A DNA stretch of 64,000 nucleotides. Source: Planctomycetota bacterium (GTDB taxonomy: Bacteria; Planctomycetota; J058). The stretch covers positions 1 to 64,000 of the forward strand of contig JAHBXY010000031.1 in assembly GCA_019636275.1 (NCBI GenBank), in the 5' to 3' direction. The first letter of the stretch is position 1. The number at the start of each line of letters is the position of its first letter. Below are positions 18,798-25,593 of this stretch, in pieces. Made by a program: the position numbers and the translations under genes. The notes below the pieces were generated by a model, which saw only the letters and a program-made list of their open reading frames with translations, was not told the DNA's origin and searched no databases.

Positions 18798-19496
18798 TCA
18801 GCCGGCCCGGCACGCCAGGTCCAGCGCGTCGAGGAGCGTGCCCGCGGGGTTGAGGAACTGGGCCAGGCCCAGGGTCTCGACGAGGAGCTTGAGGTTGGGC
18901 GACATGGCGAACATGGCCAGCCCGCCGCCCTGCCCGCGCAGGCGCTCGGCGAGCTTGACCGCCACGGCCAGGCCGGCCGAGCCGACGTAGGTGAGCTTCT
19001 CCATGTCGACGAACACCCACTGCACGTCGCGCGCGCAGAGCTCGAGGATCCGCCCGAACGACTCGGTGCCCTCGCCCGTGATCCCGCCCTCGATCGCGAC
19101 GACCCGGCCGCGGGCGCGCGCCCCGGCCCAGAAGGCGCCGCTGGCGCCGGCCACGAGGCTGTCGCGCGGCGCGCCGATCGGGCCGGCCCTGGGGCGCCAG
19201 CGCGCGTAGTCGCCGGCGACGCGCGCCAGGCCCGGGCGAGCGCCGTCGCGGCCGAGGGCGCACGCGCGCTGCAGCTCGCCCAGCGCGGCGAGGGTCGCCC
19301 CCTGAGCCAGGAGGGCGCGGCCGAGCAGGTCGGCCTCCTCGGCGGCGCGGCCGGCGAGGTCGGGGTCGCCGCGCGGGTCGAGCGACTGGAGGGCGTGGTC
19401 GAGCGCGCGCTGCGCGATCCGGAGGCGCCCGGCCTCGCGCGCGACGCGCGCCGCCTCGACCGCTTCACCGGCGCTCGGCGCCGCCTTGCCCACCAC
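18798..19496 (-). CDS. STAS-domain protein with N-terminal helical repeats
   Basis: 232 residues. The C-terminal ~110 residues form a STAS fold (VQWVFVDMEKLTYVGSAGLA, then AMFAMSPNLKLLVETLGLAQ). The serine in VGSAG sits where anti-sigma factor antagonists are phosphorylated. The first ~95 residues are Ala/Leu/Arg helices of TPR character. Start GTG 19496 is chosen because GAGGGGAG precedes it by 5 nt and a good promoter lies just upstream; an in-frame start at 19556 is possible. It begins inside the end of the rhomboid-like gene. A partner-switching role is inferred; no anti-sigma kinase is nearby. Confidence 0.75.
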   Translation of the reverse strand: MVGKAAPSAGEAVEAARVAREAGRLRIAQRALDHALQSLDPRGDPDLAGRAAEEADLLGRALLAQGATLAALGELQRACALGRDGARPGLARVAGDYARWRPRAGPIGAPRDSLVAGASGAFWAGARARGRVVAIEGGITGEGTESFGRILELCARDVQWVFVDMEKLTYVGSAGLAVAVKLAERLRGQGGGLAMFAMSPNLKLLVETLGLAQFLNPAGTLLDALDLACRAG

Positions 19497-20250
19497 CCGG
19501 CTCCCCTCGCCTCGCTGCGACCGGGGCCGATCGTACTCCGCCCGGGCCGGCGGCACAAACCGTGCGGCGGCGAAGGACGACCCCGGCGGCCCCCAGGCCG
19601 GTGAAGAAGGCCGTCACGTGCAGGACGGCCGTGAAGTCCTGCGTGACCACGAGCCAGAACGACGGCTCCCACAGGCAGTAGAGGGCCACCCACACGGCCG
19701 TGAAGCGCGACGTGGCGGCCATGGCGCCCATGAGGCCGAACCCGCCGGCGCTCCCGCCGTTGAAGACGCGGTACCAGCCGCCCTCGGAGAAGGCGTGGAC
19801 GTCCGGGAACAGCGGATAGAGCACGTGCAGGGCGCCGGCGCCGAGCACGGCGGCCATGGCCGTGGCGCCCCAGAACACGCCCAGGACGACCTTGCTGCCC
19901 AGGCGGCGCTCGACCGGGATCCCGAACCCGAGCAGGAGCGCCGTGACGAGGACGATCTGGTCGGGCTGCGTGTTGACCAGCGGCGTGACGACGAGGTTCG
20001 GCACGATCCGCCAGGGGCGCTCGGAGAAGTCCGGGAAGTGGATGTAGAGCGGGTGGTCGACCGCGAACTCGTCGCGCTCGTCGATCAGGAGGAACGACGT
20101 CCACGAGGCGAGGACGAGGAGGAGCACCGCCCAGGGGACTCCGGTCCGTCCGCCGGCCCGGCGCACCTCGGCGCGCGGGCGCAGGAGGCGCAGCACGGGG
20201 AGGAAGGGAGAGCGGCGCGGCGCGTCGACGGCGGGGGTCGCCAGGGTCAC
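19465..20250 (-). CDS. Rhomboid-like membrane protein
   Basis: 261 residues with about six membrane segments. NGGSAGGFGLMGA resembles the GxSx motif of rhomboid intramembrane proteases, and HVTAFFTGLGAA in a later segment supplies a candidate catalytic His (HxxxFxxG). The N-terminal cytosolic stretch is Arg/Pro-rich. Protease activity is an inference from these two motifs; an inactive relative is possible. The last ~32 nt overlap the start of the STAS gene on the same strand. Confidence 0.65.
   Translation of the reverse strand: MTLATPAVDAPRRSPFLPVLRLLRPRAEVRRAGGRTGVPWAVLLLVLASWTSFLLIDERDEFAVDHPLYIHFPDFSERPWRIVPNLVVTPLVNTQPDQIVLVTALLLGFGIPVERRLGSKVVLGVFWGATAMAAVLGAGALHVLYPLFPDVHAFSEGGWYRVFNGGSAGGFGLMGAMAATSRFTAVWVALYCLWEPSFWLVVTQDFTAVLHVTAFFTGLGAAGVVLRRRTVCAAGPGGVRSAPVAARRGEPGGGQGGAERR
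19530..19558 (-). promoter_or_regulatory. Promoter of the STAS gene (TTGTGC-17-TACGAT)
   Basis: On the minus strand, TTGTGC (19558-19553) and TACGAT (19535-19530) have a 17-bp spacer. The pair lies inside the 3' end of the rhomboid-like gene and 34 nt before GTG 19496. Confidence 0.65.
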
Positions 20251-20313
20251 GCCGCACGAGGGCGCGAACGCCGGGCCGACGATCGGGACCGGGGCGAGCG
20301 GTCGGTCGGGGGG

Positions 20314-20511
20314 TCAGGAGTGTCCCCGGTCACCCGGACTCAGAATCCCCGCATGAGCCGGAAGGAGACCTCGCAGCCGGAGAGCGCCTGACGAAGGGCC
20401 TTCGATCCTCTCGACAGCCGAGGCGCGGACGACCCCCAGGTGGAGATGGTCCTGGTCGTGGGGCGACGCCTCCCACGCCCGCAGCGCGTCGCGCCAGGCA
20501 GCGTCCGACAT
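20314..20511 (-). pseudogene. Remnant of a helical-repeat protein N-terminus
   Basis: A 65-codon frame starting MSDAAWRDALRAWEASPHDQ. Its first ~30 residues resemble the start of the protein encoded at 33804 (MSDLALRHLERRWRETGADT). The rest (to 20314) shows no conserved pattern, and relatives continue for another 150-200 residues. I read it as a truncated leftover; it could also be a genuine small protein. The rest of the 20251-20664 interval holds only the repeat below. Confidence 0.3.
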
Positions 20512-20545
20512 GGGCCCAGCCCGGATCCAGGTCCAGGTCACGGGC

Positions 20546-20660
20546 GGAACGGAGCAACGACCGAGGCGAGACGGCGCGCGCGCGGGTCGTATCGATCGCC
20601 GGATCCTACGGCCCGCGCGCGCGGTCTCGCCCGGCATCTGCGGCCGCAGCCGTCGATCAC
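20546..20660 (-). repeat. Interspersed hairpin repeat, copy 1
   Basis: About 115 bp, closely matching the reverse complement of 23927-24064. The core is a palindrome: arms GCGCGCGCGGGTCGT and ACGGCCCGCGCGCGC around ATCGATCGCCGGATCCT, with one mismatch. It lies 5 nt past the stop of the first methylase gene, in the same orientation relative to that gene as copy 2 is to erpA. Confidence 0.8.
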
Positions 20661-20664
20661 AAAA

Positions 20665-21852
20665 CTACGCGCGGGCTGCGCCTACCGCCACGCGCCGCGA
20701 CGCGGGCCGGCGCGCGCGGGGCTTGCGCACGTAGAACAGCCACTCGCGGACCTCGTCCTTCGAGCGGCCCTCAAGGACCTTGTAGGCGCGGCCCTGGCCG
20801 TCCTTGTCCGAGCGGAAGCGCTTGTGGGAGAGCTCCTCGTGGTCGCGGTCGAAGTCGTAGGCGCGCTGCCCGGCGGCGGCCGCGAGCGCGCGGCCGATCG
20901 CCTCGCGGGAGAGGATCCCCTCCTCGCTGTAGGAGACGACGATGTGCTCGGCGCGGGCGCCGGCGACGAGGTCGCGGAAGGCCTCCTCGCACGACGCCGC
21001 GCGCCCGCGCGGGACGCGGCGGCAGTAGGACGAGAGGCGGTCCTCGAAGCCGCGCAGGCCGGTCTTGCCGTAGATCGAGGCCTCGTAGGCGGCGGGGTCG
21101 TCGACCGTGTGCAGCTCGGCCACGACCTCGAGCACGTGGTAGTTCTTCACGTACTGGCGGTGGTTGTAGGGCGGGTCGATGTAGAGCGTGTCGACCGGCG
21201 TCCGGCGCACGGCGAGGTTGGCGTCCATGCGCGTCGCGCGCCCCGGCGGACCTGCGAGCGGAAGGTCGGGCGCGCGCAGGCGCAGGGGCTCGCGGGCGCT
21301 CTGCTGCAGGTGCTTGAGGAAGGCCCCGTACGTGCCGGAGATGTTCGCCACGCGGTCGGCGGCCTCGAGGAGCAGCGCGAGCAGCAGGTAGAAGCCGTCG
21401 TCGTCGAGGCGGCGCTCGGCCCTCCACGCCAGGAGCTGGCCGTGGATCGCGTCGATCTCGAGGCCGTTCGTGCGCGAGAAGAACAGGCGCCCGGCCGGGC
21501 CGCCCTCGGCGTACTGGCGGCTGACGAGCCCCTCGCGCGGCGCGAGGCCGTCGTCGAGGTAGGCGAGGACGGTGGCCAGGTCGTCGGGCCGGCGGAAGCG
21601 GCGCACGGGGGCGGTGGCCAGCACGCCCGAGAGGTCGGGGACGCCGCCCGTCTGCACGTAGGCCCGCTGCACGGCGTAGGACGACCAGAGCAGGTCGTTC
21701 GACCGCACGCGGAAGCCGCGCCCGCGGAAGTGGCGGGCGACGCTGGCCGTGCCGGCGAACACGTCGAGGAGCGTGCCGCCGGTGACGCCGCGGCGGGCGA
21801 GGAAGTCCTCGATCGCCGGCACGAGCTTGGTCTTGTTGCCGATCAGGCGCAC
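20665..21852 (-). CDS. D12-class DNA adenine N6-methylase (downstream member of tandem pair)
   Basis: 395 residues. N-terminal MRLIGNKTKLV is the family's SAM-contact motif (x-G-N/S-K), LLDVFAGTASVARHF (28-42) is the SAM-binding loop, and DTLYIDPPYNHRQY near residue 228 contains the catalytic DPPY of N6-adenine methylases. HIVVSYSEEGIL follows as the next strand. It is longer than Dam (~270), with an insertion before DPPY that may form a target-recognition region. Its start overlaps the end of the next methylase by 10 nt, so the two are translated together. No restriction endonuclease is recognisable beside it. Confidence 0.88.
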   Translation of the reverse strand: MRLIGNKTKLVPAIEDFLARRGVTGGTLLDVFAGTASVARHFRGRGFRVRSNDLLWSSYAVQRAYVQTGGVPDLSGVLATAPVRRFRRPDDLATVLAYLDDGLAPREGLVSRQYAEGGPAGRLFFSRTNGLEIDAIHGQLLAWRAERRLDDDGFYLLLALLLEAADRVANISGTYGAFLKHLQQSAREPLRLRAPDLPLAGPPGRATRMDANLAVRRTPVDTLYIDPPYNHRQYVKNYHVLEVVAELHTVDDPAAYEASIYGKTGLRGFEDRLSSYCRRVPRGRAASCEEAFRDLVAGARAEHIVVSYSEEGILSREAIGRALAAAAGQRAYDFDRDHEELSHKRFRSDKDGQGRAYKVLEGRSKDEVREWLFYVRKPRARRPASRRVAVGAARA

Positions 21853-23327
21853 GCCGGCGCCCCCCTTCGCGCGCGGCGCCGCGCGCTCCGCGGCCGCCGG
21901 GCCACGAGCAGGAGCTCCGTGACCGTGTGGTTGGAGTCGCCCTGCCCCGAGTGCAGGAGCGGGCGGCGCTCGAGCGAGACGTCGCCGTAGCTGGCGGCCG
22001 CCAGGCGCTCGAGCCGCCGCAGGGCCTCCGGCGCCGAGCAGCCGGCCTCGCGCCAGGCGCGCAGGAGCAGCCCGTTCTCCTCGCCGTAGGAGAGGACCAG
22101 CGCCGCGCCGCGCGCCGCCGTCAGGCGCACGAGGTCGGTGACCTCGGCCTCGACCTGGCGCCGCACGCAGAAGCCGGAGCGGTGCCGCGCGCCGAGCGCC
22201 GGGTAGCGGCCCTTCGTCAGGCGCCCGTCGACCGTCTTGAGGACGGGGTAGTCGTAGCGCGTGAGCACCTCGAGCGCGTGGTAGAAGCGCGAGTAGTGGT
22301 CGGCCGTGTAGGGCGGGTCGGCGTAGACGACGTCGGCCTGCACGTCGCCCCAGCGCGGGCCGAGCACCCGGCGCCAGTCCTCCGAGAGGACCGCGTTGCC
22401 CGGCAGGTAGCGCGTAGCCGCGCAGGTGCCGGCGATCTCGCGCGAGTAGGCGGCGAGCTTCGACGGGATCGAGAGCGCGCGGCGGGCGAGGACCGCCTGC
22501 ACCTCGGCGTCGCTCGACAGACCGCGCGGCTGGCAGAAGTGGCTCGTGGCCGAGGTCGAGACGCTGACGGCGTGCAGGAGCGCCGCGAGGTAGTGCGCGC
22601 GCTTCTCGTCGGCCAGGGGCCCCGCGAGGGCGTCGATCGCGCAGCGGAGGCTGTCGACGGCGAGCGCCTGGCGCAGGCCGAAGTAGACGTTGGGGTAATA
22701 GACCGTCGCCAGCAGGTAGGGCCGCGCGCGCGGGTCGACGCGGCGAGCCTCGACCGTGGCGCGCGCGAACAGGGCCGCCGCGTCGCGGAACGGGCCGCTA
22801 ACCGGCGCGTCGGCCACCTCGCCGAAGGCGGGCGTGCCCTCGAGGGCGAAGGCGCGGTAGGCGGCGGCGAGGTCCGCCGGGTCGCGCGGCAGGCCGCGGC
22901 GCGCGCGCGCCAGGTCGGCCGCGGCGGACGGCGCGGCGAAGACCGGGCCCGCCAGCGGGTCGGCGGCGTCGGGCGAGAGGCCGTGCGCCTCGAGGAACGC
23001 GTCCTCGAGGGCCACGGCGGGCGCGAGGCGCTCGAGCAGCGCGGCGAAGTTCTCGCGGTAGACGGCGCCGAGGTCGCGCTCGACGTCGAGGGCGCGGGCC
23101 AGGCGCAGGGGGTCGGTGTGCACGAGGTAGGCGCGGGCGATCGCCGCCGCGTAGGCCTGGACGTCGTTGGCCACGACGCGGTGGCTGGCGGCGAGGGTCT
23201 GGGCGACCACCGCCGTGCCGCTCATCAGGTCGAGGACGCTGCCGGCGCGTGGACAGGCCCGCGCCACGGCGGCCTGGATCTCCGCCGTGAGCCGCGTCTT
23301 GACTCCCATGTACCAGATCGTCCGCAC
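21843..23327 (-). CDS. D12-class DNA adenine N6-methylase (upstream member of tandem pair)
   Basis: 494 residues. IWYMGVKTRLTAEI gives the N-terminal SAM-contact motif, VLDLMSGTAVVAQTL the SAM loop, and DVVYADPPYTADHYSRFYH near residue 335 the catalytic motif. The same domain order as its neighbour indicates distant paralogy, but the insertion between motif I and DPPY is longer, so the two probably read different sequences. GTG 23327 is used because it just precedes the conserved WYMGxK motif. It is the first gene of the pair and divergent from erpA across ~240 bp. Two coupled methylases usually modify the two strands of an asymmetric site; the partner nuclease is absent here. Confidence 0.88.
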   Translation of the reverse strand: MRTIWYMGVKTRLTAEIQAAVARACPRAGSVLDLMSGTAVVAQTLAASHRVVANDVQAYAAAIARAYLVHTDPLRLARALDVERDLGAVYRENFAALLERLAPAVALEDAFLEAHGLSPDAADPLAGPVFAAPSAAADLARARRGLPRDPADLAAAYRAFALEGTPAFGEVADAPVSGPFRDAAALFARATVEARRVDPRARPYLLATVYYPNVYFGLRQALAVDSLRCAIDALAGPLADEKRAHYLAALLHAVSVSTSATSHFCQPRGLSSDAEVQAVLARRALSIPSKLAAYSREIAGTCAATRYLPGNAVLSEDWRRVLGPRWGDVQADVVYADPPYTADHYSRFYHALEVLTRYDYPVLKTVDGRLTKGRYPALGARHRSGFCVRRQVEAEVTDLVRLTAARGAALVLSYGEENGLLLRAWREAGCSAPEALRRLERLAAASYGDVSLERRPLLHSGQGDSNHTVTELLLVARRPRSARRRARRGAPACA

Positions 23328-23345
23328 CCTGACCCCGACTGACCC

Positions 23346-23478
23346 TGTGGATAGTGGCGGGAGAAGCTTGACCCCCCGTCCCTGGTATATCGACGCAAGT
23401 CCCGGAGACCATAAGCCCTGGGTCGCGGGAGCGCGAGTTCACCCCGACTTTCCACGTTGTGAGGGGATTGTGGAGAAC
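23346..23478. promoter_or_regulatory. Two DnaA-box-like 9-mers between methylase and erpA genes
   Basis: TGTGGATAG (23346-23354) is the complement of CTATCCACA, one base off the TTATCCACA consensus. TGTGGAGAA (23469-23477) is the complement of TTCTCCACA, a 9-mer that recurs beside dnaN at 60378 and 62201. Binding is inferred only. Confidence 0.35.
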
Positions 23479-23540
23479 CGGGCCGGCGGCCGGGGGAGCG
23501 CCCCAACAGGCGGCATGGTCCAAATTTACGGCGGGCGTGT

Positions 23541-23546
23541 TAGACT
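23541..23546 (+). promoter_or_regulatory. Candidate -10 box of erpA (TAGACT)
   Basis: TAGACT 22 nt before the ATG, in an AT-enriched patch (ccaaatttacggcgggcgtg just upstream). The spacing gives a short leader carrying the AGGAG ribosome site. No consensus -35 found. Confidence 0.45.
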
Positions 23547-23568
23547 TGGCCGGAGCAGGAGCGCGCTC

Positions 23569-23913
23569 ATGGCCGAGACCGAGACCGCCATCGTCACGTT
23601 GACCCCGCGGGCGCAGGAGATGGTCCGCCACTTCCTCGCCGAGGAGCAGGACCCGTCGAGCAAGGTCCTGCGCCTGTCGGTCGACGCCGGCGGGTGCTCG
23701 GGCTTCTCCTACTCGATCGCGATCGACGAGCGGAAGGACGGGGACCTCGGCCAGTCCTTCGAGGGCTTCGAGGCCGTCGTCGACCCGACCAGCGCGCAGT
23801 TCCTGCGCGGCATCACGGTCGACTACGTCGACACGGTCGGCCACGCCGGCTTCACGTTCGACAACCCGCAGGCCAAGAGCTCCTGCGGCTGCGGCAACTC
23901 TTTCACTGTGTGA
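23569..23913 (+). CDS. erpA: A-type iron-sulfur carrier (HesB/IscA/ErpA family)
   Basis: 114 residues, full length for the family. The three cluster-binding cysteines are at C43 (GGCSGFSY) and C106/C108 (SSCGCGNSF). The protein receives or delivers Fe-S clusters to apo-enzymes in the cytoplasm. ATG 23569 is preceded by AGCAGGAGC. ErpA and IscA cannot be separated from sequence alone; no isc or suf genes are nearby. It is isolated between the methylase pair (divergent) and the hairpin repeat, and upstream of a large Fe-S oxidoreductase gene. Confidence 0.93.
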   Translation: MAETETAIVTLTPRAQEMVRHFLAEEQDPSSKVLRLSVDAGGCSGFSYSIAIDERKDGDLGQSFEGFEAVVDPTSAQFLRGITVDYVDTVGHAGFTFDNPQAKSSCGCGNSFTV

Positions 23914-23926
23914 CAGACGGCTGTGG

Positions 23927-24064
23927 TGTGATCGACGGCTGCGGCCGCGGATGCCGGGCGCGGCGGCGCGCGCGCGGGTCGTAGGATCCGGCGATCGATA
24001 CGACCCGCGCGCGCGCCGCCTCGCCTCGGCCTCCGCGCCCTCGCCTCGCTCGTTGCTCCGTTCC
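23927..24064 (+). repeat. Interspersed hairpin repeat, copy 2
   Basis: About 138 bp, inverted relative to copy 1 at 20546 and ~20 bp longer through an internal GAGGCGAGG-type duplication. The core is a perfect 21-bp stem (23962-23982 with 24000-24020) and a 17-nt loop containing GGATCC and GATCGAT. It starts 13 nt after the erpA stop and may serve as its terminator. Confidence 0.8.
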
Positions 24065-24070
24065 ACCCGA

Positions 24071-24198
24071 TGGGTCGTGCCGTGGGTCGTGCCGTGCGTC
24101 GTGCACGGTCGCCTCCTCGAAGTACGGCGCGTCGAAGTAGCCGAAGACGAAGAAGTACGCCGCGTCGACGAAGACGAAGTAGACGTAGACAGGGCCTA
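24071..24198. repeat. Low-complexity tract of short direct repeats
   Basis: GGGTCGTGCCGT occurs twice plus a variant (24072-24100). After it comes a GAAGTAC/GACGAAG tract in which A and G are enriched on the plus strand. The minus strand could code an alternating aromatic/aliphatic peptide (VYVYFVFVDAAYFFVFGYF), but no start or ribosome site supports it. Confidence 0.45.
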
Positions 24199-24217
24199 GC
24201 CCCCGCCAGGAGCGGCC

Positions 24218-25327
24218 GTGGACCTCGCCACCATCCGCACCTACTGCACCTACTGCCCCAAGCTGTGCCGGCACGCCTGCCCGGTCGCGGAGGCGGAGCG
24301 CACGGAGGTCGCCACGCCGACGTTCAAGCAGCAGGTGGCGCTGCTGGCGTCGACGGGCGAGCGGCCGCTCGACGCCGGGCGGGCCGAGGCCCTCTACAAG
24401 TGCACCGACTGCCGCGCGACGGTGCCCGCCTGCCGCCACCGGATCGACGTCGGCGGGTCGCTGCGCGAGGCGCGCGTCGAGGCCGTACGGCAGGGCGTCG
24501 CGCCGCCGGCCGCCGGCCGGGTGGCCGAGCGGTTCGCGGCGACGGGCTCGCCCTACGCGCTCGACCTGCGCGCGCGCGTCGCGGCGGCCGTGCCGGGCGG
24601 GCTGTCGACCGTCGGCGCCGTGGGCGTCCTGCCGTCGTGCACGACCGCCGCGCACCGGCCGGAGGCGCTCGACCGCGTCGTGGGCGCCCTGCGCCGGGCC
24701 GGCGTCGACGCGCACGCTGCGCTGCCCGACCCGCCCTGCTGCGGCGACCCGCTCGACGCGCTCGGCCACGAGGACGCGTTCAGGCTGCACGCGGCGCGCG
24801 TGGCGGCCTCGCTCGGCGGCTTCGAGGCGGTCGCCGTCGAGGGGGGCGCGTGCGCGCACGCGCTCCTGGCCCGCTACCGGGCGGTCGGCGTGCGCGTGCC
24901 GTTCAAGGTCCTGCCGCTGGTCGACCTCCTGGCGCAGCGGCTGCCGCCCGCGGGCGAGAAGACCCGGGCGCGCCACGCCTACCACGACCCGTGCAACCTC
25001 GGCCGCAAGCTGGGGCGCTACGAGCAGCCGCGCGCCGTCGTGCGCGCGCTGACCGGCGCCGACCCGGTGGAGCTGGCGCCCGCGCGCGACGGCGGCCTGT
25101 GCGCGGGCGGCGGCGGCGGCTACCCGGTGACGAACCCCGACGGCGCGCGCGGGTGCGCCGCGCGCGTGCTCGAGGCGTTCCGCGCGTCCGGCGCGGAGGT
25201 CCTCGTCAGCGGCTGCCCGTCGGCGGCGCGCCTGATCGCCAAGGCGGACCCCACGGTGCGCGTGACCGATCTGACCGGCCTGGTGGCCGGCCAGGGCCAA
25301 GCCGACGGGGTGCCCGCCGGCGCGTAG
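24218..25327 (+). CDS. Fe-S oxidoreductase with two CCG domains (GlpC/HdrD-like)
   Basis: 369 residues. The N-terminus holds a ferredoxin-like motif CTYCPKLCRHACP (residues ~10-22) and a second partial one CTDCRATVPACRH (~65-77). Two cysteine-rich CCG-type segments follow: PPCCGDP with HDPCNLGRKLGRYE, then GLCAGGGGGYP with VSGCPSAARLI. This arrangement is that of the electron-transfer subunits of anaerobic glycerol-3-phosphate, glycolate/lactate and heterodisulfide oxidoreductases. In the second ferredoxin motif the usual CxxCxxxC spacing is altered (CTDCRATVPAC), so one cluster may be modified or lost. GTG 24218 is preceded by CCAGGAGC. No flavin dehydrogenase partner is adjacent. Confidence 0.85.
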   Translation: MDLATIRTYCTYCPKLCRHACPVAEAERTEVATPTFKQQVALLASTGERPLDAGRAEALYKCTDCRATVPACRHRIDVGGSLREARVEAVRQGVAPPAAGRVAERFAATGSPYALDLRARVAAAVPGGLSTVGAVGVLPSCTTAAHRPEALDRVVGALRRAGVDAHAALPDPPCCGDPLDALGHEDAFRLHAARVAASLGGFEAVAVEGGACAHALLARYRAVGVRVPFKVLPLVDLLAQRLPPAGEKTRARHAYHDPCNLGRKLGRYEQPRAVVRALTGADPVELAPARDGGLCAGGGGGYPVTNPDGARGCAARVLEAFRASGAEVLVSGCPSAARLIAKADPTVRVTDLTGLVAGQGQADGVPAGA

Positions 25328-25536
25328 AGGCCCGGCCGGAAATGCGCCAAGCAGGTGCCTCGGACGGGCCGGGCCGGGCCGACTCCGGCCGGGGGTCCCT
25401 GTGCTCGGCCGCGATCCACCCGTAAGTCCTCGTGATGTGAGATAGCAGCGGCCGAGCACACGGATCCCCCGGCATCAGCGATGAGGCTAGAGGGCCGGCA
25501 GGAAGGCCGCGAAGCGGCTTTCCGGCCGGACCTCTA
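25325..25536 (+). ncRNA. Candidate structured RNA or MITE-like element with nested inverted repeats
   Basis: Outer arms 25325-25342 and 25519-25536 are 18-nt inverted repeats with one mismatch (TAGAGGYCCGGCCGGAAA). Inside them, 25391-25412 pairs with 25448-25470 to form a ~22-bp helix closing a 35-nt loop. A third hairpin, 25501-25523, shares bases with the outer 3' arm, so it and the outer stem exclude each other. The first TAG is the stop codon of the upstream gene. I do not recognise 6S, SRP, RNase P, tmRNA or a known riboswitch. It may be a large structured 3' UTR or RNA, or a small non-autonomous element defined by its terminal inverted repeats. Strand is assigned by the upstream gene only. 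Confidence 0.5.
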
Positions 25537-25593
25537 GACCGTGTGCGGGCCGCGCACCTCGACCTGCGTGGGCGCGGCGGCGAAGCTCGCCGC

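Noticed and set aside
23225..23506. Frames across the methylase-erpA divergent region
   Set aside because: No start signal or conserved pattern; the interval carries promoter and box-like sequences.
25325..25536. Known structured RNAs (SRP, 6S, RNase P, tmRNA, cobalamin or TPP riboswitch)
   Set aside because: The conserved core strings of these families were not found in the element on either strand, as far as can be judged by eye.
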